From Corynebacterium sp. MSK008 (GTDB taxonomy: Bacteria > Actinomycetota > Actinomycetes > Mycobacteriales > Mycobacteriaceae): DNA of 64,000 bases. Positions 45,355 through 56,514 of this stretch are shown here, one piece after another. Numbering within the stretch: position 1 is the stretch's first letter; every line of letters starts with the position of its first letter. The translations under genes and the position numbers were made by a program. The notes beneath the pieces were generated by a model. The model was not told the DNA's origin, made no database searches, and saw nothing but the letters and a program-made list of their open reading frames with translations. Location of the stretch: contig NZ_JASPJX010000002.1 in NCBI RefSeq assembly GCF_030232585.1, positions 62,001-126,000 on the forward strand, in the 5' to 3' direction.

Positions 45355-45384
45355 AAAACGGCCGGTCCCGCACCGGCCGTTTTT
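45355..45384 (+). terminator. Terminator after the small secreted-protein gene
   Basis: AAAACGGCCGGT (45355-45366) pairs with ACCGGCCGTTTT (45372-45383) around a 5-base loop with a T run, a textbook hairpin. The next gene starts only 18 bases later. Confidence 0.9.
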
Positions 45385-45402
45385 CCCGTTAAACTAGCCC
45401 GC

Positions 45403-45837
45403 ATGACTGATCTTTCCCAGCTGCTCGACGCAGCCAAGCGTCCCCAGGTCGTCCAGGAGCTCACCTCCCTGGTGGACGACACCGTCGCCCGCCAGTCTGG
45501 CCTCACCGGCATGGCCCTGAAGTCCGCCGTCGCCGCAGGTAAGAAGGCCGACGCGGACGCCATTTCCAAGGGTGTGAACAAGTTCCTCCCGCAGATCGTC
45601 GAGGAGCTCAACCCCTACTGGTCCGCCTACCAGGCCAGCGGCCAGCAGGGCTTCGGCGAGTTCCTCTCCGGCCGCGAGGACGACGTGGTTAAGGCGATGC
45701 TCGACGCTGGCGACAAGGAGGCGGATTCCATGCCCGGCGCCATCAAGAAGGTGTACTCCACGCTGCGCGGCAAGGCCGCGAAGATCGTGGGCCCGTCGTT
45801 GCCGCAGCTCGGCGAGATCGTGGAGCGTTTTGCTTAG
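45403..45837 (+). CDS. DUF6918-like conserved protein
   Basis: This 144-residue cytoplasmic, mostly helical protein (MTDLSQLLDAAKRPQVVQEL at the start) is conserved in corynebacteria as an uncharacterised family. There is no Shine-Dalgarno. A -10-like TAAACT (45389-45394) lies 8 bases before the ATG, so it is probably a leaderless transcript starting at the initiation codon, right after the preceding terminator. Convergent with gyrB. Function unknown. Confidence 0.8.
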   Translation: MTDLSQLLDAAKRPQVVQELTSLVDDTVARQSGLTGMALKSAVAAGKKADADAISKGVNKFLPQIVEELNPYWSAYQASGQQGFGEFLSGREDDVVKAMLDAGDKEADSMPGAIKKVYSTLRGKAAKIVGPSLPQLGEIVERFA

Positions 45838-45853
45838 CGACGTCTAAAGTCGC

Positions 45854-45887
45854 CAACGCCCCAGCGAAACCATTCGTCGGGGCGTTG
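45854..45887. terminator. Hairpin between the 45403 gene and gyrB
   Basis: CAACGCCCC (45854-45862) pairs with GGGGCGTTG (45879-45887) with a 16-base loop and GATTTTA after it on the plus strand. It lies between two convergent stop codons and could serve both transcripts. Confidence 0.6.
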
Positions 45888-45904
45888 TCAGATTTTACGG
45901 GCGC

Positions 45905-48049
<2,145 letters not shown>

Positions 48050-48147
48050 TCAGGCCCGTTGAACCTGTCCCATATTACACGGTGAGGGGGCCATAACGGG
48101 GAGGCGTCCAACGCGCGAGAGGGCGTTTCACGCGCGTTTTTCGCGCG

Positions 48148-48744
48148 CTACCCGTACGTGTCGCGCGGCCCGCGGCCCTTCACGTGCAGCGGGCCATACC
48201 GCCAGCTCTTCGTCTTCGGGCCGTACACGTGCAGCTTGGTCACCACGTCCGGCCCGACCTTCGCCGCAATCGCCGCGAGCACTTCGCGCTGCATGTACTT
48301 CATCTGCGTGGCCCAGGCGGTGGAGTCGCAGCTGACGTGCACTTCGCCGCCCTTGATCATCTCCACGTGCGTGTGCTGGCCGATCTTCTCGCCCACCAGC
48401 TCGGCCCAGTGCCCCATGACCCAGCCGTGCGCCATCTTCTCGGTCCAGTCGCGCTTGCGGATTTCGCTGCCTAGCAGGTTGCCAAAAGAGGAGACTTTGT
48501 AGCTGCGCGGCAATGCGCGCCCGTCCAGGCCGGTGGGGATGCCTCGCACATTTGCTTTGCGACGTTCCTCCGGCACGTCCAGACCAGGCACCGTGATGCC
48601 CGCCTTTGGTCCGTCGTGAAGCGATGGTGTGTTGCGCCTGGGGATGGTGCTAGTGCCCTGGCGGGACAGGTCCGGCAGGCGGCCGCCGCGCTTGCGGGCG
48701 GTGGCGCGGACGGTGTCGAAGCTGCGTTTAATCAGATCGCTCAA
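48148..48744 (-). CDS. DUF721 (DciA-like) protein
   Basis: This 198-residue protein has the DUF721 domain in its second half ([20 protein letters not shown], then [20 protein letters not shown] and AWATQM) after a basic, disordered N-terminus. DUF721 proteins include DciA, the ancestral replicative helicase loader/operator, and in actinobacteria the gene always lies between recF and gyrB. Its start lies inside the 3' end of recF (17-base overlap). A role in helicase loading is known for the family in other bacteria and inferred here. Confidence 0.9.
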   Translation of the reverse strand: MSDLIKRSFDTVRATARKRGGRLPDLSRQGTSTIPRRNTPSLHDGPKAGITVPGLDVPEERRKANVRGIPTGLDGRALPRSYKVSSFGNLLGSEIRKRDWTEKMAHGWVMGHWAELVGEKIGQHTHVEMIKGGEVHVSCDSTAWATQMKYMQREVLAAIAAKVGPDVVTKLHVYGPKTKSWRYGPLHVKGRGPRDTYG

Positions 48745-49909
48745 TGGCGCTCACCCCGTCCTGCATGGTCACGGCGTAGCGCGCGGCGACGGCGTCGTCG
48801 AGGTTGCCGGGCAGGTCGTCGCCCACCGCGGCGGTGACCAGGACCTGCTCCGCGTCGGCGGCGACGTGCACGAGGCGCTCGCGGCGTTTGGCGTCCAGCT
48901 CGGCGAAGACGTCGTCGAGGATCAGCACCGGGTCGGTGCCCTCGCTGGCCAGAAGCTGGTATTCGGCGAGGTGCAGCGCCAGCGCGTAGGACCAGGTTTC
49001 GCCGTGGGAGGCGTAGCCCTTCGCGGGCTGGTCGCCGAGCATGAGCGCCAGGTCATCGCGGTGCGGGCCGACCAGGGTGGCGCCGCGGTCGATCTCGTCT
49101 TTGCGGCGACGTCCCAGCTCAGCGAGCATGGCGGCCTCGAACACCGCCGGGTCGCGCGAGGGCCCGCCGTTGAGCTCGGTGACCGCGCGGTCCAGGGTGG
49201 AGCTGTACGCCACCGACGCCGGGCGCGACTCCGGGGCGACGGACTGGTAGGCCTCGGTAATGCGCTCGGAAAGCTCGTCGACGAGGCCGAGCCTTCCTGC
49301 CACCACCTGCGCGCCAAGCGCGGCGAGTTGGCCGTCCCACACGTCCAAGGTGCTCAACGCGCTGGCGCCGTCTTCGTCTTGGTAGCCGCGACGCAGCGCC
49401 ATGTTCGAGCTCTTCAGCAGAGCGTTTCGCTGCCGCAGCACCTTCTCGTAGTCCGCGCGGGCGCCGCCGAGGCGGGGTGTTCTTAAGGCGGCGAGGTCGT
49501 CCAAGAACTTGCGCCGCTCCGCCGGCTCGCCCGTGATCAGGCGCAGGTCCTCCGGGGAGAACATCACCACCCGCAGCACGCCCAGCAGCTCGCGGGCGGA
49601 TTTCAGCCGGGTGCGGTTGATCTGGGCCTGGTTCGCGCCGTGCGCCTTGACCAGCAGGTGGGTGGTCAGCGCGCGTCCGTCGTTGACGGTGGTTGCGGAC
49701 ACGCGGGCGTTGTCGGCGCCGGCGTGGATGAGCGGAGCATCCGTCGATACGCGGTGGCTCGACAGCTTCGACGAATAGTGAACCGCCTCGACGATATTGG
49801 TCTTGCCGTGGCCGTTGCGGCCCGCGAAAACGGTTACGCCCGGCTCAAGCTTGAGATTCAGCTCGGGCCACGAGCGGAAATCACGCAGATCAAGCTCGCG
49901 GACGTGCAT
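48728..49909 (-). CDS. recF: RecF, recombination and gap-repair ATPase
   Basis: This 393-residue SMC-like ATPase has Walker [10 protein letters not shown] (about residues 31-39), the RecF signature segment [20 protein letters not shown] and Walker [18 protein letters not shown] near the C-terminus. It works with RecO and RecR on single-strand gaps. It starts at ATG 49909, 3 bases after the dnaN stop, so it is translationally coupled to the clamp gene. Confidence 0.96.
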   Translation of the reverse strand: MHVRELDLRDFRSWPELNLKLEPGVTVFAGRNGHGKTNIVEAVHYSSKLSSHRVSTDAPLIHAGADNARVSATTVNDGRALTTHLLVKAHGANQAQINRTRLKSARELLGVLRVVMFSPEDLRLITGEPAERRKFLDDLAALRTPRLGGARADYEKVLRQRNALLKSSNMALRRGYQDEDGASALSTLDVWDGQLAALGAQVVAGRLGLVDELSERITEAYQSVAPESRPASVAYSSTLDRAVTELNGGPSRDPAVFEAAMLAELGRRRKDEIDRGATLVGPHRDDLALMLGDQPAKGYASHGETWSYALALHLAEYQLLASEGTDPVLILDDVFAELDAKRRERLVHVAADAEQVLVTAAVGDDLPGNLDDAVAARYAVTMQDGVSAIERSD

Positions 49910-49912
49910 GGG

Positions 49913-51097
49913 CTAGCCCGGGAGGCGAACCGGCATGAGCAGGTAAGTGAAGTGCGTGTCCGGGGTCGGGAACGTGCCCTCCTCGCCGCGCTCCGGCAAC
50001 TGATCCGGCTGCGGGATCATAATCGCCGGGCGGGAGGCCTCCGTGAAACCGAACACGACGCGGTCGGTGCCGATGACCGACAGGCCGTCGCGGAGATAAC
50101 CCGCGTTGAACGCGATGAGCAGCTCATCCACACCGGTGAACGCGGCCTGCAGCGTCTCCTGGGCCGCGCCCGAATCCGCGCCGGAGGAGAACAGCGTCAG
50201 CTCGCCTTCCTTGAAGTGCATGCGCAGCTGCGCGTTGCGGTCCGCGACCAGGCTCACGCGGCGGATGGACTCCAAAAGCGGCGCGACCTCCACCGACGCG
50301 ATCGCCGTGTGGGTCTTCGGCAGCAGCGGCGCGACGTTCGGAAAGTCGGCGTCCAGCATGCGGGTGGTGGTTTCGCGGTTGCCGGTGTGCAGGCCGAACA
50401 GGCCGTCGCCGCCGATGTTGTCGGCAGTGCCCGCGGCGAGCTCCACCGGGTCGTCGATGGACGTGTCCAGCGTGCGCGCGTTATCCAGCAGCGTCTTCGC
50501 CGGGACGAGCAGGTCGGCCTTCACGTCCGGGCTCGTCGGCTCCCAGGTCAGGTGGCGCTGCGCCAGACGGAAGCGGTCCGTGGCGGTGAGGGTGACATTC
50601 TCGCCGTCGATCTCCATGTGGATGCCGGTGAGCATCGGCAGCGTGTCGTCGCGGCCCGCGGCGGAGGCCACCTGGGTCACCGCGCCCGTGAGCGCCGCCG
50701 GGGAAATACGGCCGGTGACCTCGGGCAGGTGCGGCAGCTGCGGGTAGTCGTCCAGCGCAATGAGCGGGAGTTCGAAGCGGGAGGAGCGCGCCTTCAGCGT
50801 CATCACCTTGGAGTCGGTGGAGACCTCGATGGCGTCGTTAGGCATGGTGCCCACGATGTCCGCGAGCAGTTTGCCAGCCACCGCGACTCGGCCCGGCTCG
50901 TTCACCTCGGCGCCGATACGCACGCGGGTGGAGACCTCGTAGTCGAAGCCCGCGAACTCCAGGCCGTTGTCGTCGGCCGTAATTACAACCGCGCGCAGCA
51001 CCGGCTGCGTCGACTTGGTGGGCAGGCTGCGCGCAACCCACGCCGCGGCGTCCGCGAGCTCATCCTTATGGACGCGAAACGACACATTGTTGTCCAT
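49913..51097 (-). CDS. dnaN: DnaN, DNA polymerase III sliding clamp
   Basis: This 394-residue three-domain beta clamp has typical segments: LADAAAWVARSLPTKSTQPVL at the N-terminus, RFELPLIALDDYPQLP, MLTGIHMEIDGENVTLTATDRFRLA in the middle and YLLMPVRLPG at the C-terminus. It holds polymerase III on DNA. It is the first gene after oriC in the dnaN-recF-DUF721-gyrB direction; its promoter must lie in the 51098-51250 part of the origin region. Confidence 0.97.
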   Translation of the reverse strand: MDNNVSFRVHKDELADAAAWVARSLPTKSTQPVLRAVVITADDNGLEFAGFDYEVSTRVRIGAEVNEPGRVAVAGKLLADIVGTMPNDAIEVSTDSKVMTLKARSSRFELPLIALDDYPQLPHLPEVTGRISPAALTGAVTQVASAAGRDDTLPMLTGIHMEIDGENVTLTATDRFRLAQRHLTWEPTSPDVKADLLVPAKTLLDNARTLDTSIDDPVELAAGTADNIGGDGLFGLHTGNRETTTRMLDADFPNVAPLLPKTHTAIASVEVAPLLESIRRVSLVADRNAQLRMHFKEGELTLFSSGADSGAAQETLQAAFTGVDELLIAFNAGYLRDGLSVIGTDRVVFGFTEASRPAIMIPQPDQLPERGEEGTFPTPDTHFTYLLMPVRLPG

Positions 51098-51724
51098 GAC
51101 TGCGCAGTCTCCTTTGGCATTTTCGGCATTTCGGGCAGAGCCAGATCGGACACCACTCTACATTTGTGATTCGCCTGCGCGCACTCTGCCTATCGACGTC
51201 CAAAGGTCGCCGCCGCGCCGAGATTGCACACCCTCTCTTTCTCCAGATTGAATTACAAGAAGTAAAGAGGGGAACAACAGTAGGTGTTGGGGAATCTGTG
51301 GATTGGGCCGGTTTTGCGCCGGTCGCAAGGCGTGTCGCTTCTGTGATTCAGGGTGTGGATAACTTGTGGATAAGTCAGCACCCCTGTGGATAGTTTTTCG
51401 GGGTCGTTGAAATTACACAAACGGAACCGCGTTCTTCCACCGGTTATGCACACTCTGTCCCCAGCTTCTGCATGTGTGATGGCGGTTACATTGTGATCTA
51501 CTTGGCCAAACTACATCGATGTAATTACACAGGTGTGGATAGGTCTGTGGAGAGTGGTACGGAAGTGATTTGGGGAGGAGAAAGAGGTGGTTGCTGGTCG
51601 GGCGCGCCGCCCCCACGCAGACCCTGGGAACAATACCCTGGGAATGCCAAAAAATCGCGCTATCCCAGGGTATGCGTCCCAGGGTCTAGCGCGAACGAGC
51701 GTGGAAACAGCGGCGATGCGCCAC
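51098..51724. other. oriC: oriC region between dnaA and dnaN
   Basis: This 627-base gene-free region has perfect DnaA boxes at 51354-51362 (minus), 51365-51373 (minus) and TTATGCACA at 51444-51452 (plus). One-mismatch boxes TGTGGATAG lie at 51385 and 51534. AT-rich runs such as ATTACAAGAAGTAAAGAG (51252-51269) and GAAATTACACAAACGG (51409-51424) are candidate unwinding sites. The dnaA-dnaN gap is the origin in corynebacteria and mycobacteria. The dnaA-proximal end carries the 51620 inverted-motif element. Confidence 0.85.
51620..51686. repeat. Solitary paired inverted-motif element inside oriC (ACCCTGGGA type)
   Basis: GACCCTGGGA (51620-51629) and TACCCTGGGA (51634-51643) face TCCCAGGGTA (51663-51672) and TCCCAGGGTC (51677-51686). 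Total 67 bases, perfectly symmetrical, 39 bases past the dnaA stop. The design equals the terminal repeats at 17025/18149 but with an unrelated motif. It could fold as a dnaA terminator, though the loop is large and no U tract follows. Confidence 0.8.
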
Positions 51725-53287
51725 CTACCGTGCGCGGGTGCGGGCGCGGTTTTTGATCACCTGCGTGAGCTCCTGGATCTCGTCGTAGGTGCCGCGGTTT
51801 TCCGTCATTTCCTTGCGGATCTTGCGGTCTGCGTACATGACGGTGGTGTGGTCTTTGCCGCCGAACTCGTCGCCGATCTTGGGCAGGGACAGCTCGGTCA
51901 GCTCTCGGCACAGGTACATCGCGATCTGGCGCGCATGGGCGACCTGCCTGGTCTTTCCTGCGCCAACCAGCTGGTCCAGGGAGACCTGGAAGTACTCGGC
52001 GGCGGCGTCCTTGATGGCGTCGGCGGTGATGTTGACGTCGCCTTCGTCGGGAAGGATGTCTCGCAGTGCTACTTGGGCGACTTCCATGGTGATCGGTTCG
52101 TTGATCAGCGACGAGTACGCCGACACACGGATCAGTGCGCCTTCGAGTTCGCGGATGGATGACTCGAATTGGGAGGCAATGAGCTCGAGTACGGCGTGGT
52201 CGACCTGGGTGCCGTCGGCGGCCGCCTTCTTCATCAGAATTGCGATGCGGGTTTCCAGGTCTGGCGGCTGCACGTCGGTGATCAGGCCGCTGATGAAGCG
52301 CGTCCTTAACCGGTCCTCGAGCGTGGTCAGCTCTTTCGGGGGCCGGTCGGAGGACAGAATGATCTGCTTGTTTGCCTGGTGCAGGGCGTTGAAGGTGTGG
52401 AAGAACTCTTCCTGGGTACCTTCTTTACCTTCGAGGAATTGGATGTCGTCGACCATCAGGATGTCCAGGTTGCGGTAGCGCCGCTTGAAGGATTCTTGGC
52501 GGTCGTCGCGCACGGAGTTGATGTAGTCGTTGGTGAATTCTTCGGAGGAGACGTATTTGATGCGCAGGCCCGGCTGCAGCACGCGCGCGTAGTTGCCGGC
52601 GGCGTGGAGCAGGTGGGTTTTGCCGAGACCGGAGCCGCCCCAGATGAACAGGGGGTTGTAGGCCTTGGCGGGGTTCTCGGCGACGGCGACGGCGGCGCCG
52701 TTGGCGAAGCGGTTGGATGAGCCGATGACGAAGTTTTCGAAGGTGTACTTCGGGTTCAGGCTGGCTTCGCGGTCGGGGTCGTGCGCGGGTTTCTCGCGGG
52801 GGATGCGGCGGTCGACGGTGGGATGCGCATTTGCTTCTCGACGGCTCCCCGCCACCTGTGCAGCATGCATCTGCGCCAATTCGTCCAGCCCCATGGGGAT
52901 CTGCTCCCCCGCTGCCGGCGCTTCGACGTGGGATTGGGTGGGTTGCCAGCTGGGCTCCGGCGGCGGTACCGGCTGCTGAGCAGGCTCGGGCGCGGGCTCC
53001 GGTTCGGGCGCGGCCACGGAGACGGCCAGGGCGTAGGGCTGGCCGGTGTGGGAGGACAGCAGTGCTGTGATGTGGGGAGCCAGGGACTCCTCAATGACAT
53101 TTTTGGCGGCTTGGTGGGGTGCGGAGAGTAAGGCGTAGCCGTCGACAAGCACGACCGGCTTCATTAGCCGCAGGTAGGCGCGCTGTTGGGGGGTGAGTGT
53201 GGGTACGGACGAGGTGGCCTGCTCCGAGAGGCGCAGCAGCTCGTCGACGACGCCGCGCCACAGGTCCTCGAGGTGTTGGTCCGCCAA
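51725..53287 (-). CDS. dnaA: DnaA, chromosomal replication initiator
   Basis: This 520-residue protein has domain I at about 1-90, a Pro/Glu-rich linker ([20 protein letters not shown]) as domain II, and an AAA+ domain (Walker [11 protein letters not shown], Walker [10 protein letters not shown], arginine finger region). The C-terminal DNA-binding domain IV carries the signature [14 protein letters not shown]. The frame is open to a TTG at 53329, but TTG 53287 is preferred: GGAG lies 6 bases upstream and the product then begins [10 protein letters not shown], aligning with other DnaA N-termini. DnaA boxes flank the gene on both sides, allowing autoregulation. Confidence 0.95.
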   Translation of the reverse strand: MADQHLEDLWRGVVDELLRLSEQATSSVPTLTPQQRAYLRLMKPVVLVDGYALLSAPHQAAKNVIEESLAPHITALLSSHTGQPYALAVSVAAPEPEPAPEPAQQPVPPPEPSWQPTQSHVEAPAAGEQIPMGLDELAQMHAAQVAGSRREANAHPTVDRRIPREKPAHDPDREASLNPKYTFENFVIGSSNRFANGAAVAVAENPAKAYNPLFIWGGSGLGKTHLLHAAGNYARVLQPGLRIKYVSSEEFTNDYINSVRDDRQESFKRRYRNLDILMVDDIQFLEGKEGTQEEFFHTFNALHQANKQIILSSDRPPKELTTLEDRLRTRFISGLITDVQPPDLETRIAILMKKAAADGTQVDHAVLELIASQFESSIRELEGALIRVSAYSSLINEPITMEVAQVALRDILPDEGDVNITADAIKDAAAEYFQVSLDQLVGAGKTRQVAHARQIAMYLCRELTELSLPKIGDEFGGKDHTTVMYADRKIRKEMTENRGTYDEIQELTQVIKNRARTRAR

Positions 53288-54030
53288 CGTCGTCTCCAGT
53301 CTGTTCCTGCCTACATGTGCAATCCACAACTCTGCTCGCCCGCTCGGCGCGCTGCCACCTGCTGCTCCACAGAGTTATCCACAGGTGTGGATACTTTAGC
53401 AGCGCCGGTTGTCCACAAGGATTGCACGCCCTGTGGATAACTTTGTGTGAGGTTCTGTATGGCTCCGACCTGCGCAAACAGCGAGTTTTGGGCGAAAGTC
53501 TCAACCGGTACTTCACAGTTATCCACAGGCCTGTGCATCCCCAGGCTGTGCGATTGTGGTGATTGCATCATTGTTACCCGCTCCGACCTTGGGCTGTCGA
53601 AACTTCGCCCGGGCCGGTTTTTGTGGATAACTCGGCGCGTCGAACAGCTGTCCACATGCTGCCAGCCCTCCCGCAGGGTGCGGGAAGGATTGCCCGCCCC
53701 ACCTGCGAAAAAACACACCGTTGTAATTACGGGGGTACCCGATCGCCCCTGGAAAAAAGGTTGCGTGTTGATTTGGCCGGGGAGCACAAATTCGCGTAGT
53801 CTTAACCCCGTCTTTACGTCGGTTGCACCGGCGTACATCTGAGAGCACCGCCCCCGCCGGGCACCGGGCCGCTTGACCAAGGCGAGCTGGCGAAGGCGCT
53901 GCACGCGAACTGCGCTCCACATCCGGAGCCGAACCGCAATCTCAACGCAACGTTTCACATTTGGAACGGCCACTTCCCCGGGAGGCTTTGACGAGCCGTC
54001 GGCTGTTCATGACCGCACAAGGAGTCCACC
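53288..54030. promoter_or_regulatory. rpmH-dnaA intergenic region with DnaA boxes
   Basis: This 743-base gene-free region holds four perfect TTATCCACA boxes: 53375 (plus), 53432 (minus), 53519 (plus) and 53622 (minus). There are also TTGTCCACA at 53409 and TGTGGATAC at 53386. The boxes nearest dnaA overlap its leader, so DnaA autorepression is likely. The right third (53700-54018) must contain the rpmH promoter. It is a second origin-like cluster; whether it takes part in initiation is unknown. Confidence 0.8.
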
Positions 54031-54168
54031 GTGTCTAAGCGGACTTTCCAGCCGAACAACCGTCGCCGCGCACGCAAGCACGGCTTCCGTGCCCGCATGC
54101 AGACCCGCGCCGGCCGCGCCATCGTTTCCGCGCGCCGCAAGAAGGGCCGCGCAAAGCTGTCGGCATAG
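54031..54168 (+). CDS. rpmH: Ribosomal protein L34
   Basis: This 45-residue, highly basic protein with the L34 signature ([20 protein letters not shown], then MQTRAGRAI) is a component of the 50S subunit. It starts at GTG 54031 with AAGGAG 7-8 bases upstream. It is first in the conserved rpmH-rnpA-yidD-yidC-rsmG series diverging from dnaA. Confidence 0.97.
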   Translation: MSKRTFQPNNRRRARKHGFRARMQTRAGRAIVSARRKKGRAKLSA

Positions 54169-54182
54169 CCTCAAACCCGCGC

Positions 54183-54539
54183 GTGTTACCCCGCCCGCAC
54201 AAACTTTCCTCCTCCGCAGACTTCAAAGCTGCGATGAGGAAGGGTGTGCGCGCGGGGTCTCGCACGTTAATGGTGCATCTACACCAGCGCCGCGACCCCG
54301 TCATCCAGGGCGGGCCGCGCTTCGGGCTGGTGGTGTCCAAGCAGGTGGGCAACGCCGTGACGCGGCATGCCGTGTCACGGAAGTTGCGCAGTGTTGTGGT
54401 GCAGCGGGAGCTCGTCGATAAGCTTGAGCGCTCCTTCGATGTTGTGATCCGCGCCCTGCCGCCCGCCGCCGCCGCAACGAGCGACGAGCTCGCGCGCGAT
54501 CTAGAAAAAGCGCTGGACAAAGCGCAAAAGAAACAATAA
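54183..54539 (+). CDS. rnpA: Ribonuclease P protein component
   Basis: This 118-residue basic protein carries the RNase P protein signature in VSKQVGNAVTRHAVSRKLR. It supports the RNA subunit in 5' maturation of tRNAs. It starts at GTG 54183, 14 bases after rpmH; its stop shares one base with the yidD start (TAATG). Confidence 0.95.
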   Translation: MLPRPHKLSSSADFKAAMRKGVRAGSRTLMVHLHQRRDPVIQGGPRFGLVVSKQVGNAVTRHAVSRKLRSVVVQRELVDKLERSFDVVIRALPPAAAATSDELARDLEKALDKAQKKQ

Positions 54540-54826
54540 TGGCCTACTTCAACTTCGCCGGCGGCGAAATCCCCGCCGCGAAGGGGCCAGCCGCGAAACT
54601 GCTGGTGGGGCTGATTCGCGGTTACCAAAAGTACATCTCACCCCTTAAGATGGGCGGGACGTGCCGTTTTATGCCAGTATGCAGTGCGTATGCGCTCGAA
54701 GCCGTGTCACGCCACGGGGCGGTGCGCGGCGGCGCAATGGCCGCGGCCAGGCTGTGCAAATGCGGGCCCTGGCACCCCGGCGGCTACGACCCGGTGCCGG
54801 GCAGCATTGAAATGAGTGAGGAGTAA
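54539..54826 (+). CDS. yidD: YidD, membrane protein insertion efficiency factor
   Basis: This 95-residue protein has the family pattern: LIRGYQKYISPLKMGGTCRF, then MPVCSAYALEAVSRHG, RLCKCGPWHPGGYDPVP. The conserved cysteines are present, and it is amphipathic and membrane-associated. It assists YidC-dependent insertion and lies between rnpA and yidC, as is usual. Confidence 0.93.
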   Translation: MAYFNFAGGEIPAAKGPAAKLLVGLIRGYQKYISPLKMGGTCRFMPVCSAYALEAVSRHGAVRGGAMAAARLCKCGPWHPGGYDPVPGSIEMSEE

Positions 54827-54835
54827 CACCGAAAC

Positions 54836-55801
54836 GTGCTGAATTTCATCTATTGGCCGATTTCCTGGGTGCTGAGGTTCTGGCACGAGGTTCTCGGCTT
54901 TGTCATCCCGAAGGATTCGGGCATCTCCTGGATCCTGGCCATCGTCCTGCTCACCTGCACGGTGCGTCTGCTGCTGGTGAAGCCGATGGTCAACCAGATG
55001 CGCTCCATGCGCAAGATGCAGGAGATGCAGCCGCGGATGCAGGAAATCCGCGAAAAGTACAAGAACGACCAGCAGAAGATCGCGGAGGAGACGCAGAAGC
55101 TCTACCGCGAAAACGGCACGAACCCGCTGTCGTCGTGCATCGTGCCGCTCGTGCAGCTGCCCATCTTCATCGGCCTGCTGCACGTGCTGCGCTCCTTCAA
55201 CCGCACCAGTGAGCTGGGCATGTCCGTGGAGGAAAACCGCTCCACGGCAAACTACGCCTTCCCTGCGGAAGACGTGCAGTCCTTCCTGGACGCGGACTTC
55301 TTCGGCGTCCCGCTGTCCGCGTACATGTCCATGCCGGCTGAGGCTTTCGCCGCGTTCGGCAACGCGGATCTGACCCGCGCGCAGATTATCGCCGTGTGCC
55401 TGCCGCTGGTCGTGCTGTGTGCGGCGTTTACGCACCTCAACGCCCGCATCATGGTCCAGCGCCAGGAGGCCCGCAAGGCCGCCGGTAAGGGCCCGAAGCC
55501 GCAGGGCGAGATGGCTGAAATGATGCAGAACCAGATGGGTCTGATGAACAAGATGATGATGTGGTTCTTCCCCGTCATGATTCTTGCCACCGGCGTGATC
55601 TGGCACATCGGCCTGCTGTTCTACATGCTCACCAACAACGTCTGGACGTTCTTCCAGTCCATGTGGCTGAACAACAAGATGGACAAAGAAGAGGCCGTCG
55701 AGGAAGCGCGCAAGGTGGAGCTCAAGCGCACCACCGCCCCCGCCCCGGGCGCGCGCACCAAGGACCGCCGCACCAAGAAGCAGCGGAAGCAAGGTAAGTA
55801 G
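54836..55801 (+). CDS. yidC: YidC, membrane protein insertase
   Basis: This 321-residue Oxa1/YidC-family protein starts at GTG 54836. Five transmembrane segments are visible, from FIYWPISWVLRFWHEVLGFV to the C-terminal helices (MWFFPVMILATGVIWHIGL and the next). A cytoplasmic helical hairpin (MRSMRKMQEMQPRMQEIREK) and a basic tail (RTKDRRTKKQRKQGK) suited to ribosome binding are present. It lacks the large periplasmic domain of proteobacterial YidC, as expected. Confidence 0.95.
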   Translation: MLNFIYWPISWVLRFWHEVLGFVIPKDSGISWILAIVLLTCTVRLLLVKPMVNQMRSMRKMQEMQPRMQEIREKYKNDQQKIAEETQKLYRENGTNPLSSCIVPLVQLPIFIGLLHVLRSFNRTSELGMSVEENRSTANYAFPAEDVQSFLDADFFGVPLSAYMSMPAEAFAAFGNADLTRAQIIAVCLPLVVLCAAFTHLNARIMVQRQEARKAAGKGPKPQGEMAEMMQNQMGLMNKMMMWFFPVMILATGVIWHIGLLFYMLTNNVWTFFQSMWLNNKMDKEEAVEEARKVELKRTTAPAPGARTKDRRTKKQRKQGK

Positions 55802-55821
55802 CCTCCTGCTTATCGACGCAT

Positions 55822-55851
55822 GTCCCGGCCCGTTTTCGGCCGGGACTTTTT
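55822..55851 (+). terminator. Terminator after yidC
   Basis: GTCCCGGCC (55822-55830) pairs with GGCCGGGAC (55838-55846), 7-base loop, followed by TTTTT. A copy of the decamer GTCGATAAGC (minus strand, 55808-55817) lies directly in front of it. Confidence 0.9.
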
Positions 55852-55881
55852 CACGTCGGCGGGCCGACTACAGTGTTGTGC

Positions 55882-56514
55882 ATGTCGGATACCTCCCCTG
55901 CAGCCGCAGCCCAAGTTTTCGGAGAACGCCTCGGATTGGCCGAGGCCTACCACCGCTCGCTGGCCACCACGGCCGCCGAGCGTGGCTTCATCGGGCCGAA
56001 AGAGGTGGACCGCCTGTGGGAGCGCCACATCCTCAACTGCGCCGTGATCGCGGAGGCATTCGAGCCTGGGTTAAAGGTGGCGGACATCGGCTCCGGCGCC
56101 GGCCTTCCCGGTATCCCGCTGGCGATCGCGCGGCCGGACCTTTCCATCACGCTGATCGAGCCGTTGCTGAAGCGCTCCACCTACCTGGGCGAGGTTGTTT
56201 CCGAGCTGGGCCTGGACAACGTCACCGTGGTGCGCGGGCGTGCCGAGGAGCAGCCCAAGGCGGAGTTCGATGCCGTCACCTCCCGCGCCGTCGCCCCGCT
56301 GGGTAAGCTCGCCGGGTGGTCCATTCCGCTGCTGCAGGGCGGCGGGCACATGATTGCAATGAAGGGCGAATCCGTGGCGGAGGAACTCGAGCGCGACGCC
56401 AAAGCTATTACGAAAGCAGGCGGCGGCGAGGCGGAGATCTTCACCGTGGGCGACTCCGTGCTGGCCCAGCCCACCACATTGATCCGTATCCAGCGCAGAA
56501 AGAAGGGGGCGTAG
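55882..56514 (+). CDS. rsmG: RsmG, 16S rRNA 7-methylguanosine methyltransferase
   Basis: This 210-residue SAM-dependent methyltransferase modifies the 530-loop guanosine of 16S rRNA. SAM motif I reads VADIGSGAGLPGIPLAI; ERHILNC and SRAVAPLGKL are family segments. ATG 55882 is chosen over a TTG at 55873. A -10-like TACAGT (55869-55874) lies 7 bases upstream with no Shine-Dalgarno, suggesting a leaderless transcript after the yidC terminator. parA starts on the base after its stop. Confidence 0.94.
   Translation: MSDTSPAAAAQVFGERLGLAEAYHRSLATTAAERGFIGPKEVDRLWERHILNCAVIAEAFEPGLKVADIGSGAGLPGIPLAIARPDLSITLIEPLLKRSTYLGEVVSELGLDNVTVVRGRAEEQPKAEFDAVTSRAVAPLGKLAGWSIPLLQGGGHMIAMKGESVAEELERDAKAITKAGGGEAEIFTVGDSVLAQPTTLIRIQRRKKGA

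Noticed and set aside
51620..51686. Ordinary Rho-independent terminator of dnaA
   Set aside because: The loop is about 20 bases or more, no U tract follows on the minus strand, and the duplicated-motif layout equals elements elsewhere; a terminator role is not excluded but not the best description.
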